64,000 nucleotides of DNA from the NCBI RefSeq assembly GCF_027941915.1, contig NZ_CP116009.1, forward strand, positions 2,046,001 to 2,110,000, written 5' to 3'. The translations under genes were made by a program, and so were the position numbers. The DNA comes from Ramlibacter tataouinensis. Lineage in GTDB: Bacteria; Pseudomonadota; Gammaproteobacteria; Burkholderiales; Burkholderiaceae_C. The notes under the pieces were generated by a model. The model was not told the DNA's origin and made no database searches. It saw only the letters and a list, made by a program, of their open reading frames with translations. This document shows positions 20,501-31,500 of the stretch, in pieces (position 1 is the stretch's first letter; each line of letters starts with the position of its first letter).

Positions 20501-22527
20501 GGTCGTCTCGCTGCCGTTGTGCGTGTAGCTGAAGCTGCCGTCCGCGTTCAGCGTCAGCGTCCCGTTCGCCGGCCCGCTCACCAGGAGCGCGCTCAGACCG
20601 TCGCCTTCGGCGTCCGTGTCGTTGGCCAGCACTCCCGTGCCCACCGCCACCGTCAGCGTCCCGCCTTCGGCCACCGTGTAGCTGTCGCCCACCGCCACCG
20701 GCGCGTCGTTGACCGGCGTCACCGTCAGGCTCACCGTCACCGTGTTGCCGTCCACCGTGCCGTCGTTGACCTTGTACGTGAAGCTGTCGCTGGTCGTCTC
20801 GCTGCCGTTGTGCGTGTAGCTGAAGCTGCCGTCCGCGTTCAGCGTCAGCGTCCTGTTCGCCGGCCCGCTCACCAGGAGCGCGCTCAGACCGTCGCCTTCG
20901 GCGTCCGTGTCGTTGGCCAGCACTCCCGTGCCCACCGCCACCGTCAGCGTCCCGCCTTCGGCCACCGTGTAGCTGTCGCCCACCGCCACCGGCGCGTCGT
21001 TGACCGGCGTCACCGTCAGGCTCACCGTCACCGTGTTGCCGTCCACCGTGCCGTCGTTGACCTTGTACGTGAAGCTGTCGCTGGTCGTCTCGCTGCCGTT
21101 GTGCGTGTAGCTGAAGCTGCCGTCCGCGTTCAGCGTCAGCGTCCCGTTCGCCGGCCCGCTCACCAGGAGCGCGCTCAGACCGTCGCCTTCGGCGTCCGTG
21201 TCGTTGGCCAGCACTCCCGTGCCCACCGCCACCGTCAGCGTCCCGCCTTCGGCCACCGTGTAGCTGTCGCCCACCGCCACCGGCGCGTCGTTGACCGGCG
21301 TCACCGTCAGGCTCACCGTCACCGTGTTGCCGTCCACCGTGCCGTCGTTGACCTTGTACGTGAAGCTGTCGCTGGTCGTCTCGCTGCCGTTGTGCGTGTA
21401 GCTGAAGCTGCCGTCCGCGTTCAGCGTCAGCGTCCTGTTCGCCGGCCCGCTCACCAGGAGCGCGCTCAGACCGTCGCCTTCGGCGTCCGTGTCGTTGGCC
21501 AGCACTCCCGTGCCCACCGCCACCGTCAGCGTCCCGCCTTCGGCCACCGTGTAGCTGTCGCCCACCGCCACCGGCGCGTCGTTGACCGGCGTCACCGTCA
21601 GGCTCACCGTCACCGTGTTGCCGTCCACCGTGCCGTCGTTGACCTTGTACGTGAAGCTGTCGCTGGTCGTCTCGCTGCCGTTGTGCGTGTAGCTGAAGCT
21701 GCCGTCCGCGTTCAGCGTCAGCGTCCCGTTCGCCGGCCCGCTCACCAGGAGCGCGCTCAGACCGTCGCCTTCGGCGTCCGTGTCGTTGGCCAGCACTCCC
21801 GTGCCCACCGCCACCGTCAGCGTCCCGCCTTCGGCCACCGTGTAGCTGTCGCCCACCGCCACCGGCGCGTCGTTGACCGGCGTCACCGTCAGGCTCACCG
21901 TCACCGTGTTGCCGTCCACCGTGCCGTCGTTGACCTTGTACGTGAAGCTGTCGCTGGTCGTCTCGCTGCCGTTGTGCGTGTAGCTGAAGCTGCCGTCCGC
22001 GTTCAGCGTCAGCGTCCCGTTCGCCGGCCCGCTCACCAGGAGCGCGCTCAGACCGTCGCCTTCGGCGTCCGTGTCGTTGGCCAGCACTCCCGTGCCCACC
22101 GCCACCGTCAGCGTCCCGCCTTCGGCCACCGTGTAGCTGTCGCCCACCGCCACCGGCGCGTCGTTGACCGGCGTCACCGTCAGGCTCACCGTCACCGTGT
22201 TGCCGTCCACCGTGCCGTCGTTGACCTTGTACGTGAAGCTGTCGCTGGTCGTCTCGCTGCCGTTGTGCGTGTAGCTGAAGCTGCCGTCCGCGTTCAGCGT
22301 CAGCGTCCCGTTCGCCGGCCCGCTCACCAGGAGCGCGCTCAGACCGTCGCCTTCGGCGTCCGTGTCGTTGGCCAGCACTCCCGTGCCCACCGCCACCGTC
22401 AGCGTCCCGCCTTCGGCCACCGTGTAGCTGTCGCCCACCGCCACCGGCGCGTCGTTGACCGGCGTCACCGTCACCGAGGACGCAACCCCCACCCCTGCCG
22501 TATCCACCCCCCCATTCCCCACCCCCC
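8516..22527 (-). CDS. Giant surface protein, C-terminal part after the frameshift
   Basis: This is the downstream half of the giant gene. It starts in the G-rich stretch where the N-terminal frame is lost and runs about 4,670 codons. The first 43 units of 97 aa are cadherin-like/VCBS-type domains (NDAPVAVGDSY, LANDTDAEGD calcium-site-like motif, DGSFSYTHNGSETTSDSF). A Pro/Ser-rich linker follows, then two dystroglycan-type cadherin/putative-Ig domains (IPSDAFAHTNPRALVRLQA; LPGWMAFDGITGRLSGTPP), and finally a charged tail of about 120 residues ending in AQRMQ. No RTX nonapeptides are visible. It has no convincing start or ribosome site of its own, so it is probably made only if the upstream frame is restored. 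The stop is 33 bases before the preferred TolC start, so the genes are in one operon. Expected role: adhesin or biofilm-matrix stalk. Confidence 0.8.
9909..22473 (-). repeat. Tandem array of 43 units of 291 bp (97 aa cadherin-like/VCBS domains)
   Basis: The landmark GTAGCTGTCG recurs exactly every 291 bases from 9911 to 22424, giving 43 full periods. Both the sense translation and the antisense translation of every unit are the same, so synonymous sites are also fixed. The only difference I found is one base per unit, CCC versus CCT on the + strand, which changes Gly (GGG) to Arg (AGG) at the motif PAN[G/R]TLTLN. Counting from the N-terminus, 20 units carry Gly and 23 Arg. This degree of identity is far above that of the roughly sixteen diverged domains upstream. 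It implies recent expansion or continuous homogenisation. The copy number could vary between cells or be wrong in an assembly. Confidence 0.97.
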
Positions 22528-25500
22528 GCTGTCCTGCAGCTGGGTCACCGTGAATGTCCGGTTCCCGCCCGTGGGCGCATCGATGTGGGTGTTCTGGTAC
22601 TGCAGCCCGTTCACCAGCGCCGACATGACGCTGGGCGCGACGCCGGCCGGCTTGACCAGCACGATGGTCGCCGCGCCGGCGCCGCCGAGCGTGACGGTGT
22701 AGGTCAATCCGTTCGTCGCCGTGGTGCCGGTGCCGTTGGCCCCGAGCGAGACCTGGGTGCCGTCGATGATCAGCGTTTCGGCGCCGCCGTCCTGCAGGCC
22801 GGCCGCCGTCAGGGTCAGTCCGACGAGGTTCTGCGCACTCTCGATGGTAGACACCACCGCGCCGGTGAACAGGCTCACCGCCGTGCCCTGGCTGCTGCCC
22901 GCACCCTCGGTGAAGGTGCCGCCGCTGCCGCCCACCGTCAGCGTGGGCGCGTCGTTTACCGGCGTGACCGTGACCGTGCTGTCCAGCGCCGCGCTGGTCT
23001 TGCCGCCCGTGTCGGTGACGGTGAAACGGATCGTGCGGCTGGTGCTGGACGGGTCGTCGCTGCCGTTCGCATAGGTAACCGAGCGCAGTGCCGCCTGGTA
23101 ATGCGCCAGGCTGGCGCTGCCGCTCAGCGTCAGCTCGCCGGTCGCCGCATTGAAGCTGCCGGTGATTCCGCTGCCCATCGGGGCCGTGAAGGCGAGCACG
23201 TCCTGCCCCGGCACATACCCGGCCGCGATGCGGACGACGGCGCCGGCCGCGTTGGCGCTGTCGCTGTCCGACAGCACGAGCACGCCGTTGACCACCTGCG
23301 GCCCCTGTCCTTCGGTGAAGGTCAGCGTGCTGCCGCCGGCCAGCACCGGCGGGTAGGTGTCGTAAGTCGCCAGCGTGAGCGTGCGCTCGGCAGTGTCGGT
23401 GTCGGCGCCACCGAAAGCGGTGCCGCCGTCGTCCTGCACCAGGAATCGGAAGCTCGGCGATCCGGCGCTGCTGGCGGCCGTGTAGACCAGCTTGCCGGCC
23501 GCCAGGTCGGCCACGCTGACCACCACCGGACTGCCGAGCGTGGCGCTGCCGATCGCGACGCCATCGAGCACCAGCGTGCCGCCGGCCGGCACCGAGGTGA
23601 TCAGCACCGCCGCAAAGTCGTCGGCCGGGCTGTCGCCCGGGTCGCTGAAGCCGAAGTCGCCCGCGCCGAACACATGGCTGGTGTTGATCAGCAGGGTGAG
23701 CGTCTTGTCGGTGCCGACCGGCGCATCGGCCACCGAGGTGACCGTGATCGCCGCGACATCCGTGTCTGCGGAGAACGCCGTGGTGCCGCCGTTGAGGGCG
23801 CCGCTGGTGTCGGCCGTGCCGCCATTGCTGCCGCTGCTGCGGTCCCAGGCGCGGAACGTCAGCGCGTTGGCGATCGTGCCGTTCGCATTGGCGGCCGGCC
23901 GGTAGTACAGGCGCGTCGCGCCATCTGCCGCCAGCAGCAGCGCAGCCGCGTCGCTCGGCGCCGCTCCGACCTGCGTCCAGCTCAGGCCGCCGTCGGTCGT
24001 GTAGTACCAACTGCCGGCTCCGCCCAGCTGGGTGACCGCGATGCCCTTGAGCGCAGCGGCACCGTCGACGTCGCTCTGGCCGCCGACCAGGTCGGCCACC
24101 GACGTGCCGACCACGCCGCTCGGCGCGTCGGCATCTTCCAGCACGCTGTCCAGCGTCAGACCGGGCGTGGCCGCCAGCATGGGTGCGTCGTTGCGGGCGG
24201 CCACCGTGATCGCCAAGTGGACCGTCGAGCTGCTGTTGGGCGTCCCCTCGTTGTCCTTCAGCACCACGCTGAGGGTGCGGGTGGCCGTGCTCGGCGCGTT
24301 GCTCGTGTTCTGGTACTGGACCGAGCGCAGCACGGCCTGCCAGTCGGCCAGCGTGGCCACGCCATTCAGGGTCAGCGTGCCGCCCGCGAAGCTGCCCGTG
24401 ATGCCGGCCGAGCCCGTGAACGTCAGCAGGTCCTCGCCCGGCACGTAGCCGGTGAGCGTGAGGGTGGCCTGCTGCAGCTGCCCGGAATCGGGGTCGGTGA
24501 CCACCACGCTGCCGAGAATGGGCACCGCGCCGTCGTCCTCGACGTAGACGACGTTGGCCGCGCCGGCCAGCACCGGCGGGTCGCCGGCCGTGACGGCGAC
24601 CGCCATCGTGCGCGCCACCGGGTCGGTGTCGGCGCCGCCGTTGGCGGTGCCGCCGCTGTCGCGCACCTGGAAGCTGAAGGCGGACGAGCCCGGCACCGGG
24701 TTCGCCAGGAAGCGGAAGTTGCCGCCGCCGATGTCCGCTGCGGAGATGAACTCGCCCGCGCCCACGGCCACCCAGCTCGCACCGTCCCAGCGCTCGAGCG
24801 TGCCGCCCGCCGGCAGCGAGGCCACCAGGATGCCGGCGAAGCCGTGCCCGTCGAGCGCATCGACGAAGCCGAACTCGCTCGCGCCGAACACGTGCGAGGT
24901 GCCCTGCTTGATCGAGAGCGCGCCGTCGGCGCCCGAGGGCGCGTCGTTGACCGCCGCCACCGTGATCGCCACCGCGGCGCTGCTGCCCTGCAGCGGCCCG
25001 CCGGTGCCGGTGTTGCCGCCGTCGTCCAGCGTGAACACCACGGTGCGGCCGCCGGTGGACGGCGCGTCCGAGACGTTGCTGTAGGCGATGGCCCGCGCCA
25101 GCGCCTGGGTGGCAGCCACGCTCGCACCCGTCGTCAGGTGGATGCGCAGCGGCTGGCCGCCGACGCCGCCCAGTGCCGCGTCGATGCTGCCGATCACGAT
25201 GCCTTCGTAGGTGATGGTGGTGCCAACCACCCCGATCTGGCCGGGCCCGCTGCCCGCATGCAGCACCGTGAGCCGGTCTTCCGCCGCCCCGCCGGAGGCG
25301 AACGCCACCTGCAGCCAGCCGCCGCCGAAGTTGGACGGCAGGTCCGGATCGGCGATGACGAGGCCGGCGTCGATCGCCGTGGCGGCCTGGTTCTCCACGT
25401 AGGCCAGCGAGCCGCCGGACGCGGTCAGGGTCGGCGCATCGTTCTCGCGGTCCATCGTGATGGTCGCGCTGACGACGTTGGAGTCCTGCGTGCCGTCGTT

Positions 25501-28500
25501 GACGATGAACGAGACGGAGCGCTCGGCCGTGCCCGGCGCGTCGCTCAGGTTGCGGTAGGTGACGGCGCGGAAGGCCGCCTGCCACTGGGCCTGGGTCGCG
25601 CCCGCGGCCGAGGAGAAGGACAGCACGCCGTTGACGGCGTCCCAGGCGGCGGTGATGTCGCCGTACAGCGCCGCGCTGGTGTTGCTGAACGCCAGCTCGT
25701 CCTGGCCGGAAACGAAGCCCCGGCTCATCACCACCATGCCCGACTCGAGCTGCGGGTTGTCGTCGTCGTGGACGGTGATGTTCGGGTTGACCACCTGCGC
25801 CACCGGCGGCGTCTGCTCGGCATAGGCCAGGTCGTTGCCGCCGGACAGGACCGGCGCCGACTGGCTGCCGACGTTGAAGACGATCGCCCGTTCGCTGGTA
25901 TCGGTGTCGATGCCGCCGCCGGCGGTGCCGCCGTCGTCCTGCACCCGGAAGCGCAGGTTGCCCAGGCCCATGCCGGTCTGGTTCGCGGCGGCGGTGAAGC
26001 GCAGCTTGCCCGCCGCGATGTCGGCGGCGCTGATGGTGTCGCCGGCGCTCACCGCGACCCAGGTGCCGACGCCGTTGCGCCACTCCAGCAGGCCGGCACC
26101 GGCATCGGGCAGCGTACTGATCTGCACGGCGAGCAGGCTGTCCGGTTTGGCGGCATCGCCCGGGTCGCTGAAGCCGAAGTCGGCGGTCGCCAGCAGCCGG
26201 CTGCCGTTCTTGTCCACCCACAGGACGTTGTCCGTCCCGACCGGGGCGTCGTTGACCGGCGCAACGCTGACGTCGATGACGTCGGTGGCGCTCGAGAACG
26301 CGCTGCTGCCGCCGTTGACGCTGGCGTCGAACCGGCCGCCGTTGCTGCCGGCGGTGCGGTCCCAGGCCCGGAAGGTCACGGCGGCGGCGAGGTTGCCGTT
26401 GAAGTCGGCGCCCGGCCGGAAGTACAGGCGGGTGGCGCCGTCGGCGGCCAGCAGCAGGGCCGACGAGGCGCTCGGCGCGCCGGCCACCTCGGCCCAGCTG
26501 GCGCCGCCGTCGATGGTGTAGTACCAGCGGCCCTGGCTGCTGTCCAGGGCCGTGACGGCGATGCCCGCCAGCGCGCCGGCGTCGGCATCGCTTTGCCCGC
26601 CCACCAGCGCAGCAATGTCCACGCCGACTGCGCCGCCGGCGGGCGCTCCGGCATCCTCGGCCACCGTCAGGTCGTGGCCGACCGGCACCAGCACCGGCGC
26701 GTCGTTGAGGGCGGTCACCCCGACCGTGCTGGTCCAGGTGTTGCTTGCGTCGGCGCCATCGCTGACCTGGAAGCGGATCGTTCGCGCGGCGGTGGACGGG
26801 CTGTCGCTGCTGTTGGCGTAGGTGACCGAGCGCAGCGCGGCCTGGTAGTGCGCCAGGCTGGCCGCGCCGCTGAGCGTCAGCACGCCGGTGGCCGCGTCGT
26901 AGCTGCCGGTGATGCCGTTCTGGTCGATGAAGCCGAGCAGGTCCTGGCCGGCGGCGAAGCCCGCACCGATGCTGACCGTCGCGCCGCTCAGCTGGAGATG
27001 GTCCGGATCGGCCACCGTGATGGCGGAATTCACCACCACCGGCGCGCCGTTCTCGGTGAAATTGACGCTGGTGGCGACGCCACCGAGCACCGGCGCGTCG
27101 TTGACCGGCAGCACCGTGACGGTGGCGGTGACGGTGTTGGACAGGCCGGCGCCGTCGTCGATCTGGTAGCTGATCGTGCGGGCGGCGGCCGTCGGCGCAT
27201 CGCTGCTGTTGCGGTAGGCCACCGCGCGCAGCGCCGCCTGCCACTCCTGAGCGGTGGCGCTGGCGCCGCTGGACACCAGCGTAAGCACACCGGTGGCGGC
27301 ATCGAAGCTGGCGCTGATGTTGCCCATCGTGCCGTCGTTGGCGAAGGACAGCAGGTCCTCGCCGGCCACGTGGCCGGCGCTGATGCGGACCGTGGCGCTG
27401 GCCAGGCCTTCGCTGTCGACGTCGGCCACCGTGAGGCTGGGTGCGATCGGCGCGGCCGGGCCGTTCTCGATGTAGCCGAGCGTGTCGCCGCCCCCGCCCA
27501 GCGTGGGCAGGTCGTTGACGGCCGTGACCGTCACGGTCGCCGACACGATGTTCGAGGTGTCGGTGCCGTCGCCGACCTGGTAGCGCACGATGCGGGGCGT
27601 GCCGACCGGATCCTCGCTGGCGTTGGCGTAGGTGATCGAGCGCAAAGCCGCCTGGTAGTGGGCCACCGAGGCGGTGCCGCTCAGGGTGAGCACGCCGGAG
27701 ACTGCGTCCCAGCTGCCGCTGATGCCGTTCTGGTCGGTGAACCCGAGCACGTCCTGGCCGGCGACGAAGTTCTGGATCCAGACCGTGGCCGACTGCAGGC
27801 TGGTGTGGTCCGCGTCGGACAGCGACAGCGCCGGGCTGATGGCGACGGCCGGGTCCTGCTCGGTGTAGGCGGCGGTGCCGCCGTTGGCCAGCACCGGGGC
27901 GTCGTTGACCGAGACGACCGACACGCTGCTGCTGGCGATCGTGTTGGAGGCGCCGTTGCCGCCGCCGTCGTTCACCTGGAAGCTGACGGTGCGCAGGGCC
28001 GTGTCCGGCGCCTGGCTGGTGTTGGCGTAGGTGACGGCCCGCAGCGCGGCCTGCCACTGCGCCAGCGTGGCCGTGCCGCCGGCAGAGGTGAGCGTCAGGG
28101 TGCCGGTGCCGGCGTCGAAGCTGGCGCTGATGTTCCCGTGCACCGCCGCGCCGGCGTTAGTGAAGGCGAGCAGGTCCTGGCCGCTGCGGTAGTTGCCGCT
28201 GATCGAGATCGTGGCGCTCACCAGCGTCGCGTTGTCCGCGTCGCTGACCGTGATCACGGTGTTCACCGGCGTGGCGGCGCCATCCTCGGTGTAGCTCACC
28301 TCGGTGCTGGCCGAAGCCAGGATGGGCGAATCGTTGGCGCCCACGATGTTCACGGTGAGCGTGCGCGTGTCCGAACCGCCGGACAGGTCGCTGACGGTGA
28401 AGGTGAAGCTCTCGCTCGGGGTCTGGCCGGCCTGCACCGCGTTGATGGCGGCACTGTCGGGAACGAAGCTGTAGGCGCCGGTGGCGCTGTTCAGGTACAG

Positions 28501-31500
28501 GGTGCCGTACGTGCCGATCTTCTGCCGATCCATGCCGGCCGGCGCGCCGGCTCCGGCCGCGCTGTCGCCGGTGATGCCGTACAGCGCGCCGGCGCCGTCC
28601 AGGTCGCTCACGGTCAGGATGCCGGTGGCGGCGAAGAAGCTTTGCGGGAAGCGGTCGTCGTTGTAGGTGAGCGGGCTGGGGCTCGACAGCGTGGGCGCGT
28701 CGTTGACCGCGGTCACGGTGACCGTGCTGGCCAGCTGATTGGACAGGCCGGAGAAGGTCGCCCCGTCGCTGACCTGGTACACCACACTGCGCGCCGCGGT
28801 GCTCGGGTGGTCGCTGCTGTTGGCGTAGCGCACCGAGCGCAGCGCCGCCTGGTAGTTGGCCACGCTGGACGAGCCGCTCAGGGTCAGCACGCCGGTGGCG
28901 CTGTCGAAGAGGCCGCTGATGCCGTTCTGGTCGGTGAACGACAACACGTCCTGGCCCGCCACGAAGTTGGTGATGCGGACGGTGGCGCCGGTGAGGTTGG
29001 CGCTGTCGGCGTCGCTCAGCGTGAGCACGCCGTTGATGGCCGCCGCGGCGCCGTTCTCGATGTAGGCCAGCGTCGCGCTGCCGGCCAGCACGGGCGCGGC
29101 GGTGCTACCACTGCCGCCGATGGCGATGGTGGTGGTCACGGCGCCCGAGTTGGCGGCGCCGTCGCTGACCACGAAGTTGACGGTGCGCGGCGTGCTGTTG
29201 CCGCCGCTGGCGTTGTGGAAGGTGACGGCGCGCAGCGCAGCCTGCCATTGCGCGAGGGTTGCGGTGTTGCCCGCAGAGCTCAGAGTCAGGATGCCCGTGC
29301 CGCTGTTGTAGCTGCCGGCGATGTTGCCCATCGTCGCGGCGTTGCTGATGAACGCTAGCGAGTCGCCCGCCTGCGGATTGGCCAGCGTGACGGTTGCCGA
29401 CTGCAAGTTCAGGTTATCGACGTCGCTGACGTGCAACCAGGGATTGATGGCCGCCGGTGCTCCGGGACTGTAGGACAGGCTGCTACCGGCACTGGAGAGC
29501 ACCGGGGCGTCGTTCACCGGGGTGACGCCCAGCGTGGCGCTGTAGGCCGTGCTCCAGTTGTCGGTCGCGACGCTGGTGCGCGTCGACACGCTGAAGGTGC
29601 GGGCTGCCGAGCTCGGGTTGTCGCTGCTGTTGGTGTACAGGACGGCCTTCAAGGCCGCTGCCATCTGCGCCTGCGTCGATCCAGCCGAGGTGAGCGTCAG
29701 GACACCGCCGCTGTAGGCCGCGGTGATGACGTTCGGACCCATCGTGCCGGCGTTGTAGGTGAAGCTCAGCACGTCTTCACCGGGAACGAAGTTCCCGCTG
29801 ATCGCAACCTTGGCCGTGGTGTACGTGGCGTTCGACAGCGTGACCCCCGCGTCCACCAGGGCGAGGCCCAAAGCGTTTTCGGTGTAGGTCTTGTTGGTCA
29901 GTGCACCACCCAGCGTCGGCTTGGCGCCGGCGGCACCGACCTTCAGCGTCATCGTCGCGGCCGGACTATCGGCCCCCGCGTCGTCGCGCACCTGAAAGGT
30001 AAAGGTTCGGTCAGCGGTGTTCCCGTTGGCGCTCTGATAGTTCAGCAATCCGGAACGGATCTGGTCAACGGTCACGAAGGCGCCATTGCTCAATGCATTG
30101 GCGCCCAGCCGGATGGCGCCCCCGCTGGCGATCTGCGTCGTAATCACGATGCCCGCCATGCCGGAATCCACGTCCGAGAAAGCGAACTCGGCCAACGAAA
30201 ACACGTAGTTGGCGCTCGGACCCGACGCAACATGCACCGTCTCACTGGCAGTGGACGGTGCATCGTTCACCGGCACCACCGTGATCGTCGTCACGACCTC
30301 GTTCGACAGGTTGGAGACCGACCCACCGTCGTCCACGACGAAGCTGACCGTGCGCGCCCCGCCGGTGGGCGCTTCGCTGCTGTTGACGTAGGTGATCGAT
30401 CGCAGCGCCGCCTGGTAGTTGGCCAGGGTTGTCGTTCCCGTGAGGGTCAGCACGCCGGTCGCGCTGTTGAAGACGCCGCTGATGCCGTTCTGGTTCGCGA
30501 AGCCCAGCACGTCCTGGCCGGCCACATAACCCTGGATCCGCACGACCGCACCCGCCACCGTGGTGCCGTTGTCGGCGAGCGTCAGGCCGGCATCTACCGC
30601 GGTGTCCGCCTGGTTCTCCGTGTAAGTCCACGTATTGCCGCCACCCAGCACCGGCGCCGTGTTGCCCGGCACGGTGGTCACGCTGCTGTTGGCCAGCACG
30701 TTCGAATCCGCCGACCCATCGTTGACCCGGAAGGCGATCGTGCGGGTCGCCGTGCCCGGCGACCCCGTGCTGTCGAACGCGACGGCGCGCAGCGCGGCCT
30801 GCCACTGCGCCAGCGTGGCTGTCCCGCCCGCCGAACTCAGGCTGAGCACGCCGGTGACGCTGTCGTAGCTGCCCGCGATGTTGCCCATCGTCGAGCCGTC
30901 GTTGGTGAACAGCAGCCGGTCGTTGGCGTGGCGGTTGGCGGTGATGCTCACGCTTGCCGTAGCCAGGGTCGTGTTGTCCACGTCGGCCACGAACAGCCAC
31001 GGGTTCACGGCGCGCGCCGCGGCCCCTTCGGCGTAGCTGACGCTGCTGGGCGGCCCCGACAGCACCGGCGCATCGTTGACCGCCGCCACCGTCAGCGTGC
31101 TGTCGATGCCGGCTGAGAACTCCACGCCGTCGCTGACGCTCCAGCGGACGGTGCGGGCGGCGGTGGCGGGGTCCTCGCTGGTGTTGTGGTAGGTGATCGA
31201 GCGCAGCGCCGCCTGCCACTGGGCCTGGCTGGCCGAGCCGCTCAGGCTGAGCACGCCGGTGGCCGCGTTGTAGACGCCGCTGATGCCGTTCTGGTTGGTG
31301 AACGACAGCACGTCCTGGCCGGCCACGAAGCCGGTCGTGATGCGCACGATCGCGCCCGTCATGTTGGACGAGTCGGGGTCGGTGATCGTCAGCACGCCGT
31401 TGAGCGCCACCGGCGCGCCGTTCTCGGTGTAGCTGGCCGCCGGCGTGCCCGCCAGCAGCGGGGCGACGTTGACGGTGCTGACCGACAGCGTCAGCGTGTT

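Noticed and set aside
9909..22473. CRISPR-like regular repeat
   Set aside because: Units are contiguous, coding and have no variable spacers; the period is 291 bases, far too long.
9893..22702. Stop-free frame of 4,269 codons on the + strand through the repeat array
   Set aside because: 291 is a multiple of three and this antisense frame of the unit has no stop, so the frame stays open through all copies. The product is a His/Arg/Val-rich low-complexity shadow of the true minus-strand domains.
22528..28057. Upstream extension of the minus-strand array frame
   Set aside because: Its translation here is Arg/Gly/Ala-rich garble, while the alternative frame reads as recognisable cadherin-like domains. 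The open frame is a GC-bias artefact.
22585..29358. Very long + strand open frame opposite the giant gene (also 31186-36642 and 3195-7058)
   Set aside because: Composition-driven antisense frames with no family motifs or ribosome sites. Only the end of the second (from 36643, gspF) is real.
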